Shown: positions 13,831 to 20,311 of the stretch, in pieces
Numbering within the stretch: position 1 is the stretch's first letter
Layout: each line of letters opens with the position of its first letter
From: a virus
DNA length: 29,839 nucleotides
Reading direction: 5' to 3' (one strand)
Virus record (IMG/VR): IMGVR_UViG_3300050821_002185
Coordinates: 1-29,839 of that record
Program-made: the position numbers and the translations under genes
The notes under the pieces: model-generated
Databases searched by the model: none
Told to the model about the DNA's origin: nothing
What the model saw: only the letters and a program-made list of their open reading frames with translations

Positions 13831-13874
13831 ATTTTACTCTGTACAATCTACCACCGGACTCCGAGACTTGTCAA
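13831..13874 (-). promoter_or_regulatory. Promoter with operator just downstream of -10
   Basis: Minus-strand TTGACA (13874-13869), 18 bp, TAGATT (13850-13845). The palindrome ATTTTAC-TCT-GTACAAT (13831-13847) starts within the -10 box and extends downstream. The same arrangement occurs at 16333-16375. The -35 overlaps the end of the upstream gene. Confidence 0.6.
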
Positions 13875-14039
13875 GCGAATATTATCCGCGTCAGACAACC
13901 GGGCCGATTTCGCTTCTGCTACGTTTCGATTGATCAAAGCGCAGTGAATGAAGTGGCCGGAATTGCTTCCGCAATGCGGGCAAAGTTCGCCGCGATTCTG
14001 CGCATCGGTAATTGCGTCTGTGATTTCGATGTGTCTCAT
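13848..14039 (-). CDS. Small zinc-knuckle protein (63 aa)
   Basis: ATG 14039 overlaps the upstream stop (TAATG). The 63-residue product contains CPHCGSNSGHFIHC (20-33), a C-x2-C-x7-H-x2-C zinc-binding pattern, between helical flanks. Its 3' end runs into the promoter of the next operon. Family not recognised. Confidence 0.65.
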   Translation of the reverse strand: MRHIEITDAITDAQNRGELCPHCGSNSGHFIHCALINRNVAEAKSARLSDADNIRLTSLGVRW

Positions 14040-14419
14040 TAGCGCGATGCCTCGATTCCTTCCTCAAATTCAACCGGATTATCCCAATCGACAGTTGACC
14101 AGCCTTGTGCATCATTACCGAACTTGGGTGGATAATAAAACCAGTCAAATTTTTTCTGCCCGACTTTACCCGCGATAAACTGGTTAATGCGCCCTTTCGT
14201 TGTGACTGTGCGATATCCGCCTGTGTGCAGCGTTACGCGGCCATCGTGATGAAATATAACAATGTTTGTATTGTGTAACCGGACTGTGATTGCGAGTTGC
14301 CCCTGCGATGAAATGATCTGCTCAAGATAAGTGTTATTGCCAAGTCTGACGGCGCTTTTGCCGTTTAAGACTATTAATGCTTCAGCGAAGTTCTTTGGTG
14401 TAGCTTTCAACTTTGCCAT
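14039..14419 (-). CDS. Conserved phage protein of unknown function
   Basis: ATG 14419 follows AGGAGA. The 126-residue protein has RLGNNTYLEQI...GQLAITVRLHNTNIVIFHHDGRVTLHTGGYRTVTTKGRINQF, a strongly conserved beta-rich motif set that I recall from many phages and actinobacterial prophages, always uncharacterised. It is the first gene behind the promoter at 14452-14480. Confidence 0.75.
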   Translation of the reverse strand: MAKLKATPKNFAEALIVLNGKSAVRLGNNTYLEQIISSQGQLAITVRLHNTNIVIFHHDGRVTLHTGGYRTVTTKGRINQFIAGKVGQKKFDWFYYPPKFGNDAQGWSTVDWDNPVEFEEGIEASR

Positions 14420-14451
14420 TGCTGTTTCTCCTAAACAGATTTACTGTTAAA

Positions 14452-14480
14452 ATAGTATCATTCGGGCCGATTCTTGTCAA
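14452..14480 (-). promoter_or_regulatory. Promoter without the palindrome
   Basis: Minus-strand TTGACA (14480-14475), 17 bp, TACTAT (14457-14452). No ATTATAC/GTACAAA element lies here, so this promoter may escape the common control. Confidence 0.7.
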
Positions 14481-14486
14481 GTGAAT

Positions 14487-14846
14487 TCAAGATAAAATTA
14501 TGTAAACTGTCTTGCCCGAGTCGCCGATCCCGCTATTGATTGCGAGGACGAGGATTACCGATATCGAAAATCCCCATAGCCCGAAGATCGCCGAAGAAAA
14601 CAGAACAAATAAAACTGTGAATATCGGCCAGAACCAGCTTGTTTTCTTAGGTTTAGGCGCGATAATCGGGTTTAATTTGATCTGTTCGAGCCGAATCTCC
14701 GCAAGTTCTTTATCTTCAGCAAGATGCACGAATTGTTGCGCAATCGTTGGCGAATAGTTTCGGATTACGCGCCGTTGAATCAGTTCATCGGCCCGCTTTG
14801 AAAGTCGTTCTTTGAAGTCTTTGTCGTCGCGTTTGTATGTGCTCAT
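14487..14846 (-). CDS. Two-helix membrane protein, probably leaderless
   Basis: ATG 14846 (MSTYKRDDKDFKERLSKRA) lies six bases after the -10 box TATACT and has no Shine-Dalgarno site, so a leaderless mRNA is expected. The 119-residue product has a charged cytosolic-looking half and then two hydrophobic helices (about 68-84 WFWPIFTVLFVLF and 89-106 GFSISVILVLAI). Family not recognised. Confidence 0.65.
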   Translation of the reverse strand: MSTYKRDDKDFKERLSKRADELIQRRVIRNYSPTIAQQFVHLAEDKELAEIRLEQIKLNPIIAPKPKKTSWFWPIFTVLFVLFSSAIFGLWGFSISVILVLAINSGIGDSGKTVYIILS

Positions 14847-14852
14847 GTGTCG

Positions 14853-14880
14853 AGTATACATGATATAAGAAACGTGTCAA
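14853..14880 (-). promoter_or_regulatory. Promoter, leaderless type, with upstream element
   Basis: Minus-strand TTGACA (14880-14875), 16 bp, TATACT (14858-14853), six bases, ATG. Upstream of -35 is a copy of the GTAATA...CAC element shared with promoters at 11239 and 16347. The -35 overlaps the stop codon of the GIY-YIG gene. Confidence 0.75.
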
Positions 14881-15521
14881 GTACTCAAAGGTGTTATTAC
14901 CAAAGAACACAATTCACATTTTGGATTGACTATGCGCCTATCCCTATGCCAACGATTGTGATTAATAATTTTCATCGCGGCACGTCCGCCTTTAACGAGA
15001 GATTCTGGAGTGGCAATTGTATGAATGCGCCCTGTTTCTTTTGCTATCTTTCCAGCAATAGCGCCATTCTTACGACGAACTGCTAAAGGCACACTAGCGC
15101 CGCCCTTGACGCATACTTTCTTCAGATGCCCGAGAGCGGCAGTTTTACGCCCGCCTTTTATTGACGCTTCTCGTGATCGCATTCTATCAAGATACCCTTC
15201 GTTGTTCATTCTAATTCCATTCACACGAAGTTTTTGCCTAGTCGCTTCAGATGTTATGCGCCCAGATTGCCCCTCTCCGCCGTCTGTCCTATTTCTTAAT
15301 ACGCCTGTTCCTAAATCTTTACGTCCGTAATAGCTAATCAAAAATATTTCAGCCGCAAATGCGTCAATTTCAGACTCAAATTCTTGGATTATTATACGTT
15401 GTATATCAGACGGCGGAGTTTGAATGTGAGATGCGCGTTTAAACGCACGATCATCTTTGCCTTTACCGACATAGTAAGGCGTGCCGTCTTCGCGCAACCA
15501 TAGATAAGTATAAAATACCAC
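14877..15521 (-). CDS. GIY-YIG homing endonuclease
   Basis: The 214-residue protein has the GIY-YIG core near its N-terminus: YTYLWL...PYYVGKGKDDRAFKR (4-29), EAEIFLISYYGR (about 56-67) and the GGEGQSGR segment (about 82-89). NUMOD3-like DNA-binding repeats follow (SEATRQKL, then SREASIKGGRKTAALG). It ends with an HNH-like remnant (NHNRWHRDRRIVNPKCELC). It starts with GTG 15521, six bases after a -10-like TAACAT, so it may also be leaderless. Confidence 0.85.
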   Translation of the reverse strand: MVFYTYLWLREDGTPYYVGKGKDDRAFKRASHIQTPPSDIQRIIIQEFESEIDAFAAEIFLISYYGRKDLGTGVLRNRTDGGEGQSGRITSEATRQKLRVNGIRMNNEGYLDRMRSREASIKGGRKTAALGHLKKVCVKGGASVPLAVRRKNGAIAGKIAKETGRIHTIATPESLVKGGRAAMKIINHNRWHRDRRIVNPKCELCSLVITPLST

Positions 15522-15527
15522 TATCCA

Positions 15528-15557
15528 ATGTTATCACGAAAAGTGTTTTAATGTCAA
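15528..15557 (-). promoter_or_regulatory. Probable promoter of GIY-YIG gene
   Basis: Minus-strand TTGACA (15557-15552) and TAACAT (15533-15528) with an 18-bp spacer; the GTG start follows after six bases. The -10 is weak. Confidence 0.5.
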
Positions 15558-15569
15558 GTAAAATCTTAG

Positions 15570-16094
15570 CTAAATCGTAATGCCCGCGACTGCGATTTGT
15601 GCTTTCTGTTTATCCGATTCGACTAAATATCTCATTGTCGAACTTGGGTCTTTATGGCGCAAATACGATTGAATCATGCCAAGATTATGAGTCTTGTCCC
15701 AGAGTAGCATTGCCATTGAATGTCTTAGCGCATGCATATGTGCTTTCTTTGGGTGAATACCTGCAATCGCCGCGTATCGCTTGATAAATTCGTCGGCCCT
15801 TTGGCGCGAGAAATTGAATATGCGACCCGGATTCGACTGCGCAATCGCCAAGATGGGCGAACAATCGAACAATGGATCATTGTCTATATGTATCGGCGGA
15901 AGATCGTCATTTCCGCCCTTGAGCGCACCGATTGCGATTAGCCCAGATTGAATGTCGCGCCCGCAAATTGCCAAAGCTTCGCTGACCCGAGTCGCGTGCC
16001 ACAAAGACATACATAGAAACAAATGATGTGTCTTGTTATGATCGTGCGCCGTTTGCATAAGCGCACGAAGTTCGGGTTTTGTCAGGTATTCCAT
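15570..16094 (-). CDS. Minimal tyrosine recombinase
   Basis: The 174-residue protein contains the complete catalytic set of tyrosine recombinases: WHATRVSEAL (R at about 39), GALKGGN (beta-hairpin lysine), HALRHSMA (H-x-x-R), YLRHKD (second H) and STMRYL (nucleophilic tyrosine). No N-terminal core-binding domain precedes it, since the start ATG 16094 lies two bases after the upstream stop. That is about half the size of a phage integrase. It may act in integration, resolution or dimer processing; the small size leaves this open. Confidence 0.85.
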   Translation of the reverse strand: MEYLTKPELRALMQTAHDHNKTHHLFLCMSLWHATRVSEALAICGRDIQSGLIAIGALKGGNDDLPPIHIDNDPLFDCSPILAIAQSNPGRIFNFSRQRADEFIKRYAAIAGIHPKKAHMHALRHSMAMLLWDKTHNLGMIQSYLRHKDPSSTMRYLVESDKQKAQIAVAGITI

Positions 16095-16095
16095 T

Positions 16096-16311
16096 TTAGA
16101 GAACGGTTTGCTTGAGCACTTGCACATCATTATCACGCCATGTGCGCCCGCAAGCGCGAACTAATTCGTGTTTGGGCTTGAGTGAATGTACGTGTACATG
16201 TTCAGTGCCTTCGCACGTTACCTGCCAACCAAGAGAGCGAAGACGATTAGCAACTTGTTGTACTAATGTTGGCCCTGTATACACTGAGTAGAGACTAGCA
16301 ACTTGCGCCAT
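16096..16311 (-). CDS. Hypothetical protein (71 aa)
   Basis: ATG 16311 (MAQVASLYSVYTGPTLVQQV) lies eight bases after AGGAG. The product has a helix (VQQVANRLRSLGW) and a His/Val-rich beta segment (TEHVHVHSL). No family recognised. It is the first gene behind the operator-bearing promoter and runs into the recombinase gene, so the two are probably co-regulated. Confidence 0.65.
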   Translation of the reverse strand: MAQVASLYSVYTGPTLVQQVANRLRSLGWQVTCEGTEHVHVHSLKPKHELVRACGRTWRDNDVQVLKQTVL

Positions 16312-16332
16312 GATCGCTGCTCCTGTGAATGT

Positions 16333-16375
16333 TTTATACTGTGTATAATCTATCAAACCGGGCCAGAACTGTCAA
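16333..16375 (-). promoter_or_regulatory. Promoter plus near-perfect operator
   Basis: Minus-strand TTGACA (16375-16370), 17 bp, TAGATT (16352-16347). Overlapping and downstream is TTTATAC-TGT-GTATAAT (16333-16349), whose inner arms TTATAC / GTATAA are perfect complements. The upstream element GCAC-N4-GTGC-TATTAC sits directly behind -35 (16376-16394). It controls the small gene and the recombinase. Confidence 0.75.
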
Positions 16376-16415
16376 GGCACAGAAGTGCTATTACTTTAGT
16401 TCTTGTACTGGCCGA

Positions 16416-16847
16416 TTATACATAACTCGGGCGCATGTCTTGCTCATCATTGTGCGTATACGCGGCTGTCATACCGTGTCGATTTAATATCACAGCTTGT
16501 GCGCCATCTACGCGACTAGCAAGCGTATTTCCGCCCGCAATGAAGAAATGACCATCGTTGTATGGATTATAGCAGACTGTACAAGCTAATCGCCCGAACC
16601 TGTCAGTCCCGAAGGCCGAACCAGTGACAAAGCCTTTGGCGAATGCATGTACATTCTTACGACCTTCTTGCAATACCTTTTGTCGGCCCGCTTCGCGCAC
16701 TATGAACCGGACATCGCGTAACATAATAGCGTGTGTATGGCGTACAACACGGCCATTCTGCATTACACTGTACAAAGGCCGAGACTTGCGCCCATGCTTG
16801 AGATTACGATAGACAAGAACAGGCTTTGAGTAGTCTAGCGTTTCCAT
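16416..16847 (-). CDS. Conserved phage protein of unknown function
   Basis: ATG 16847 follows AAGGTG. The 143-residue protein begins YSKPVLVYRNLKHGRKSRPLYS and has HTHAIMLRDVRFIVREAG and RKNVHAFAKGFVTG, a pattern seen in uncharacterised phage proteins. It is beta-rich and basic. A weak palindrome copy (16762-16776) lies inside. Function unknown. Confidence 0.7.
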   Translation of the reverse strand: METLDYSKPVLVYRNLKHGRKSRPLYSVMQNGRVVRHTHAIMLRDVRFIVREAGRQKVLQEGRKNVHAFAKGFVTGSAFGTDRFGRLACTVCYNPYNDGHFFIAGGNTLASRVDGAQAVILNRHGMTAAYTHNDEQDMRPSYV

Positions 16848-17017
16848 ACTAGCACCTTGCCTGAATCGATATGCGGTTTGATTGCGTCAATCGCTGCTTT
16901 GGTGCGCTGGCAAAGGCATAATCCGGCACAATGACTCACCGCATCATAACATTCAATGCGTGCGTAATGCTCTTGCAGTAGCTCGTACATCTCGCGCAAT
17001 GTCGTAGGCTTTACCAT
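16835..17017 (-). CDS. Small Cys-containing hypothetical protein (60 aa)
   Basis: ATG 17017 follows AAGGGGAAGAA. The 60-residue product is helical with CAGLCLCQRTKAAIDAI in the middle, so a metal site is possible but unproven. It overlaps its neighbours on both sides by 7-13 bases. Confidence 0.6.
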   Translation of the reverse strand: MVKPTTLREMYELLQEHYARIECYDAVSHCAGLCLCQRTKAAIDAIKPHIDSGKVLVWKR

Positions 17018-17250
17018 TTCTTCCCCTTGAGATAATACACAGCCGCATGGCGCTTTGCAGTCGTTGTTTCGAGCTGATCAGTCGCAAGCAATAGATCAAT
17101 CGCGGCACGTAGCTGCTTAATCGTTGGCGTTACGCCAGACACGACCTTTAAGAAATGAGTCAACTCATCTTCAGTTGCGCCCGATGATTCGCGGGCCAAC
17201 AATCGTAAATAAATCTCACTGAGCAATCGTTCGGCTGTTAATGTGTCCAT
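17011..17250 (-). CDS. Possible winged-helix DNA-binding protein (79 aa)
   Basis: ATG 17250 overlaps the upstream stop (TAATG). The 79-residue protein reads ATEDELTHFLKVVSG, TIKQLRAAIDLLLATDQLETTT and AAVYYLKG: helix-helix-helix then a two-strand wing, as in winged-helix domains. It is a possible regulator, perhaps a candidate for the protein binding the dispersed palindromes, though nothing proves this. Confidence 0.55.
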   Translation of the reverse strand: MDTLTAERLLSEIYLRLLARESSGATEDELTHFLKVVSGVTPTIKQLRAAIDLLLATDQLETTTAKRHAAVYYLKGKKW

Positions 17251-17447
17251 TAGACGGCCCTCGCAACTTCGCGCCAATACTCATAGAGATGAGACTGGCC
17301 CTGAACATAAAGCGCCTGTTGTGATTGAGCGTATTCAAATGCCTCTTGGACTGAGGCGAATCGGGCAACAAGAGCGGCAGCTTGTTCACGAATGATCTTG
17401 TCACCCTTGCGCTTGTGATAAGCTTTGATTGCTGTGTGTTTGCTCAT
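17250..17447 (-). CDS. Small hypothetical protein, probably leaderless (65 aa)
   Basis: ATG 17447 lies exactly six bases after a perfect TATAAT and has no Shine-Dalgarno site. The 65-residue product is basic and helical: MSKHTAIKAYHKRKGDKII, AAALVARFASVQEAFEYAQ. No family recognised. It is the first gene of the leftward operon that ends at the operator promoter near 16375. Confidence 0.65.
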   Translation of the reverse strand: MSKHTAIKAYHKRKGDKIIREQAAALVARFASVQEAFEYAQSQQALYVQGQSHLYEYWREVARAV

Positions 17448-17453
17448 GTCACG

Positions 17454-17481
17454 ATTATACAGAATACAAAGAACGTGTCAA
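17454..17481 (-). promoter_or_regulatory. Strong leaderless promoter with palindrome
   Basis: Minus-strand TTGACA (17481-17476), 16 bp, TATAAT (17459-17454), six bases, ATG 17447. ATTATAC-AGA-ATACAAA (17454-17470) overlaps it. A second dyad, TAGTAC-AT-GTACAAT, lies at 17490-17504 just upstream of -35. Confidence 0.85.
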
Positions 17482-17489
17482 TAGCACGA

Positions 17490-17504
17490 TAGTACATGTA
17501 CAAT
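17490..17504. promoter_or_regulatory. Second palindrome upstream of promoter
   Basis: TAGTAC-AT-GTACAAT, nine bases upstream of the -35 box at 17481. Two operators at one promoter would allow cooperative repression. The site also lies upstream of the divergent plus-strand promoter. Confidence 0.5.
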
Positions 17505-17578
17505 AGTAACCAATGTTCATGTTACGTGAACAGTGTGAGCAATTGAACGGCCAAAACAACAAAATCGGGCAAATAAAC

Positions 17579-17607
17579 TTGACAGATTACTAAAGATATG
17601 AGATACT
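17579..17607 (+). promoter_or_regulatory. Plus-strand promoter of GIY-YIG gene
   Basis: TTGACA (17579-17584), 17 bp, GATACT (17602-17607), followed by the ribosome site ATGGGAGA before ATG 17628. It points against the surrounding leftward transcription. Confidence 0.65.
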
Positions 17608-17627
17608 GAGATGGGAGAATAAAAACT

Positions 17628-18095
17628 ATGAAAAACTCTATTCGATTGGCTATTGATGCAGCAATGGCAAAACCGCGCCCAATTTGCACTCCGCACACTC
17701 ACATTGTACCGCGTACCAATGCACGCAAATTGCGCGTCAAAGACGAAGCTGATTACAATAAAAGGCGCGACGAAGACGCCGGAGTGTATCTCATCGGTTC
17801 AACCGAGCACGGTTGGTACAAAATCGGGCAATCATCCGAAGTGAACAGACGGATTAGACATTATACGAGCATGCCGTTTGTGAATGATGTGTCATACGTC
17901 TGGCGAGTCAAGAATAACGATTGTAGACGTGTTGAGATAGCTTTGCACTCGCTAGTCGAAGACCGTAGACTGCGGGCGAATGGCGGATATTCTGAATGGT
18001 TTACGCTATCGCCGGATGACGTGAACACGATAGCTCAATTCATGGCAGACCAAAGGTTATTCAATAATGGATCGCCCACTTATTCCCACTCTTGA
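17628..18095 (+). CDS. GIY-YIG endonuclease of T5orf172 type
   Basis: The 155-residue protein has a basic N-terminal region and a T5orf172/MUG113-type GIY-YIG domain: GVYLIGSTEHGWYKIGQS (about 52-69), RRIRHYTSMPF, RRVEIALHSLV (about 105-115) and GGYSEWFTLSPDDV (about 124-137). Relatives act as homing or mobile endonucleases. It is the only plus-strand gene within the leftward region and has its own promoter, which fits a mobile insertion. Confidence 0.85.
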   Translation: MKNSIRLAIDAAMAKPRPICTPHTHIVPRTNARKLRVKDEADYNKRRDEDAGVYLIGSTEHGWYKIGQSSEVNRRIRHYTSMPFVNDVSYVWRVKNNDCRRVEIALHSLVEDRRLRANGGYSEWFTLSPDDVNTIAQFMADQRLFNNGSPTYSHS

Positions 18096-18627
18096 CCACG
18101 CGCAGCTTGCGCTCGTTCATTCCATCTCAATCTGATATATGATTTAACATATCTTTACAATACATATACAATAAAGCGTATGCTCTCGCGCAGTTCCGCC
18201 CTTGTCAAATAACCCATTTGTATTAAGTTATTGATAACAAAGGATTTGACTCGTTTCCATTTTCAACATGCTCGGGTAACGTGGCGAGATAGTAAACACG
18301 ATGATGGGTTTTGCCCTTGCTCGGGTCTGGCAACAAACGTGCTCACGCCGCGATGAGCACTCGCAGGGCCGTTCTCGGAGAAATCTGAATTTCGTAACGT
18401 AATGTAACGAAGTCCGTAACTTATTGATTCGGAGGAGGTTACCTCCCTTGGCGAAGGGGTGCCCCGCCCGACCCCACCCGGAGGTTACTTTTGCCGTAGC
18501 GCCCGGCCCGGTCAAAGAGAAGGCGAACAAAACAATGCTTGGGACTCCGACTATTAGGGAATATACACGGATAAAATATTTATGGGTCCTACTTCTATGT
18601 ATCTGATTATACGGGGTTTATATATTT
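18096..18627. other. Structured, partly GC-rich intergenic region
   Basis: No convincing gene lies here between two converging genes. The left part is AT-rich. From about 18320 to 18530 the DNA is GC-rich and structured: GGAGG-TTA-CCTCC (18434-18446), the hairpin CCCTT-GGCG-AAGGG beside it, and a direct repeat GGAGGTTAC at 18434-18442 and 18480-18488. Three CGTAAC/GTAACG boxes lie at about 18391-18420. A plus-strand frame here is Pro/Arg-rich without a ribosome site and looks spurious. It could be an origin, an RNA or imported repeat DNA. Confidence 0.35.
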
Positions 18628-19107
18628 TTAGATTTCTGATAAGTGGGCAGGATAGAACTTCATACCATAAAGTTTGTCTTTATCCGGGTCTGTATCCGGG
18701 TATTTCTTATTCTGTTCATAAGTTTCGAAGTAACTCATGTTCTTTGTACTATGTACATTCCCGAACTTATCGATGACTGTAATACATATCCAATTATCAA
18801 ACATCTCGACTGACTCAACTTTAATCTTTCCGCCCGCAGGAACATGTACGCCGTACTTCATGTCGTAGTATCCGTTCTCAGACGCCGACCAGTTTTGATT
18901 CATGGTCGCAGATGCAGTCTTAGGTTTATAATTGCCCGGAATATAATTATCTGCTATCGTCGGCTTTAATACTAATTGCGCGAACGGAAGCTTTTCTTGT
19001 CGGCCCGAATTAAGTTCTGCTTCGCGTGCCTGATCTTTACACATTGTACAGTATACGTAGTCTCGGGCATTATTCGGCTGACCGCATATTGGGCAGATTC
19101 CAGCCAT
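18628..19107 (-). CDS. Zinc-ribbon protein (159 aa)
   Basis: ATG 19107 overlaps the upstream stop (TAATG). The protein starts with a zinc ribbon MAGICPICGQ...YCTMC (C-x2-C...C-x2-C, residues 5-23), then a linker with ELNSGRQEKLPFAQLVLKP and a beta-rich C-terminal domain (GYYDMKYGVHVPAGGKIKVESVEMFDNWICITVIDKFG). The segment ELNSG-x-Q-x-LPF/LNF also occurs in the gene upstream, suggesting related modules. A palindrome copy lies at 18743-18759. Function unknown. Confidence 0.65.
   Translation of the reverse strand: MAGICPICGQPNNARDYVYCTMCKDQAREAELNSGRQEKLPFAQLVLKPTIADNYIPGNYKPKTASATMNQNWSASENGYYDMKYGVHVPAGGKIKVESVEMFDNWICITVIDKFGNVHSTKNMSYFETYEQNKKYPDTDPDKDKLYGMKFYPAHLSEI
18743..18759. promoter_or_regulatory. 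Dispersed palindrome copy
   Basis: TTTGTAC-TAT-GTACATT inside the zinc-ribbon gene, nearly symmetric. No -35 box. Confidence 0.45.
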
Positions 19108-19496
19108 TATTGTTTCACCGAGTCTTTTATCAAATCTTCTGGCGCTTTCCACCCTTGGTCTACAAACAGTTTTTCCAAACTCGCCGCCATGTTTTTTGAT
19201 ATCTGTAATCCCAGTTCGTTCGCCGCTTTATAAACATACTCGTCTATGAAATAAAAGTTAGGTTCGAAGTTAAGTGTCTGTTGTTCGCCCGAGTTTAGCT
19301 CTTGCTCGCGTTTTATACATTGTACACATTTTTGTTTCTTTTGATGAAACGCTGAACATTTCGGTTCAGTACACGACCAACAGGCTCGACACTCACACGT
19401 ATGAAAATGATTACTGCCGACCCTTGGCTGACCAATAACTATCGCTCTACGGGCCTGCAAACGCTCGTAACGGGTATTATAATGCCTGTTATGCAT
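19107..19496 (-). CDS. Multi-Cys zinc-finger protein (129 aa)
   Basis: ATG 19496 overlaps the end of the upstream gene by eight bases. The product has a basic N-terminus (RYERLQARRAIVIGQPR), a dense Cys/His region HTCECRACWSCTEPKC...CVQC suited to two zinc ions, a linker EQELNSGEQQTLNFEPN like that of the next gene, and a helical C-terminus. Function unknown; probably nucleic-acid binding. Palindrome copies lie at 19037 (weak, in the neighbouring gene) and 19312-19328. Confidence 0.65.
   Translation of the reverse strand: MHNRHYNTRYERLQARRAIVIGQPRVGSNHFHTCECRACWSCTEPKCSAFHQKKQKCVQCIKREQELNSGEQQTLNFEPNFYFIDEYVYKAANELGLQISKNMAASLEKLFVDQGWKAPEDLIKDSVKQ
19312..19328 (-). promoter_or_regulatory. 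Dispersed palindrome copy
   Basis: TTTATAC-ATT-GTACACA inside the multi-Cys gene, same orientation as the promoter copies. Confidence 0.4.
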
Positions 19497-19863
19497 GATC
19501 TTTATCTTTATCGGCAGTCTTTGACCGAATAACAATAGAAGTCATCGGATGCATCTTGATCTTCTTAAATTTTTGTTTTGCATTCTTACTTTTACTCGGT
19601 ACAAATAATACGAGTTTATGTTCCGGATTAGGCTGCGATTTCGATTCTTCAGGCGGAACTTCGTTCTTATAAACGAACAAACCTGACGGCATAACTAATA
19701 ACGGATATTTCTTTCCGGCGACAGTCGTTTCATCTTCGAACGGAATTGTCTCTTGAATAGCTTCTTCGGACGGCGGTTTCTTTAAATGCTTCTTGAGTAT
19801 ATCGATTACTTCGTCGTCTTCGGGAGAAAACGGACCCCAATCATCGCCGCCAACAAAAGCCAT
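19489..19863 (-). CDS. Hypothetical protein (124 aa)
   Basis: ATG 19863 (MAFVGGDDWGPFSPEDDEVI) follows GAGGT; a longer start overlapping the GNAT gene is less likely. The protein has an acidic N-terminus, a middle beta region (KYPLLVMPSGLFVYKN) and a very basic C-terminus (KSKNAKQKFKKIKMH...KTADKDKDHA). No family recognised. Confidence 0.65.
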   Translation of the reverse strand: MAFVGGDDWGPFSPEDDEVIDILKKHLKKPPSEEAIQETIPFEDETTVAGKKYPLLVMPSGLFVYKNEVPPEESKSQPNPEHKLVLFVPSKSKNAKQKFKKIKMHPMTSIVIRSKTADKDKDHA

Positions 19864-19864
19864 T

Positions 19865-20311
19865 TTAAACCTCACGCATCATCTTCAATCCGTCAACAAA
19901 CTTATCCCCCATCTTATAATAATTCTTCGCGACTTCGATGACACGAAATCCGTGATCAAAATATAATTTCTGAACAGACGAATCGGCCCGACAATGAAGT
20001 TCAAGTGTTTTATACTTTGTACAAACGTGCGCGAGTAACTGTGACCCGCGCCCGCATTTCTGCCAATTAGAGTGAACCGCGAGTGACCACAGGTAAGGAA
20101 TTGTTTCTCCGACTTCTTTTACGATCACAAAACCAATTGGCTTAACGATACCATTGTAGGCGACTGGTTCCCAAGCAACCCAAGTTTCAGATATCGAAAG
20201 CATTTGCCGGAATTCTTCTCGTGTCGGTCGTTCATCGCCGTCATAACAAGAATCGCTAATCGCGAGAAGATGCTCGAATTGATAAGTTCGATATCCTTGG
20301 TCGATTTTCAT
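19865..20311 (-). CDS. GNAT-family N-acetyltransferase
   Basis: The 148-residue protein shows the GNAT fold. WVAWEPVAYNGIVKPIGFVIVKE (about 43-65) is the strand 2-4 region. LWSLAVHSNWQKCGRGSQLLAHV (about 73-95) is the acetyl-CoA pyrophosphate-binding motif (Q/R-x-x-G-x-G). LHCRADSSVQKLYFDHGFRVIE (about 105-126) is the C-terminal part. The acceptor is unknown. It overlaps the phosphoesterase stop (TAATG). A consensus palindrome copy lies at 20009-20025. Confidence 0.85.
   Translation of the reverse strand: MKIDQGYRTYQFEHLLAISDSCYDGDERPTREEFRQMLSISETWVAWEPVAYNGIVKPIGFVIVKEVGETIPYLWSLAVHSNWQKCGRGSQLLAHVCTKYKTLELHCRADSSVQKLYFDHGFRVIEVAKNYYKMGDKFVDGLKMMREV
20009..20025 (-). promoter_or_regulatory. 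Dispersed palindrome copy
   Basis: TTTATAC-TTT-GTACAAA inside the GNAT gene, consensus in both arms. Confidence 0.5.

Noticed and set aside
18424-18606. Plus-strand Pro/Arg-rich reading frame of 60 codons
   Set aside because: It has no ribosome site, its composition just follows GC-rich repeat DNA, and it starts with TTG inside a hairpin.
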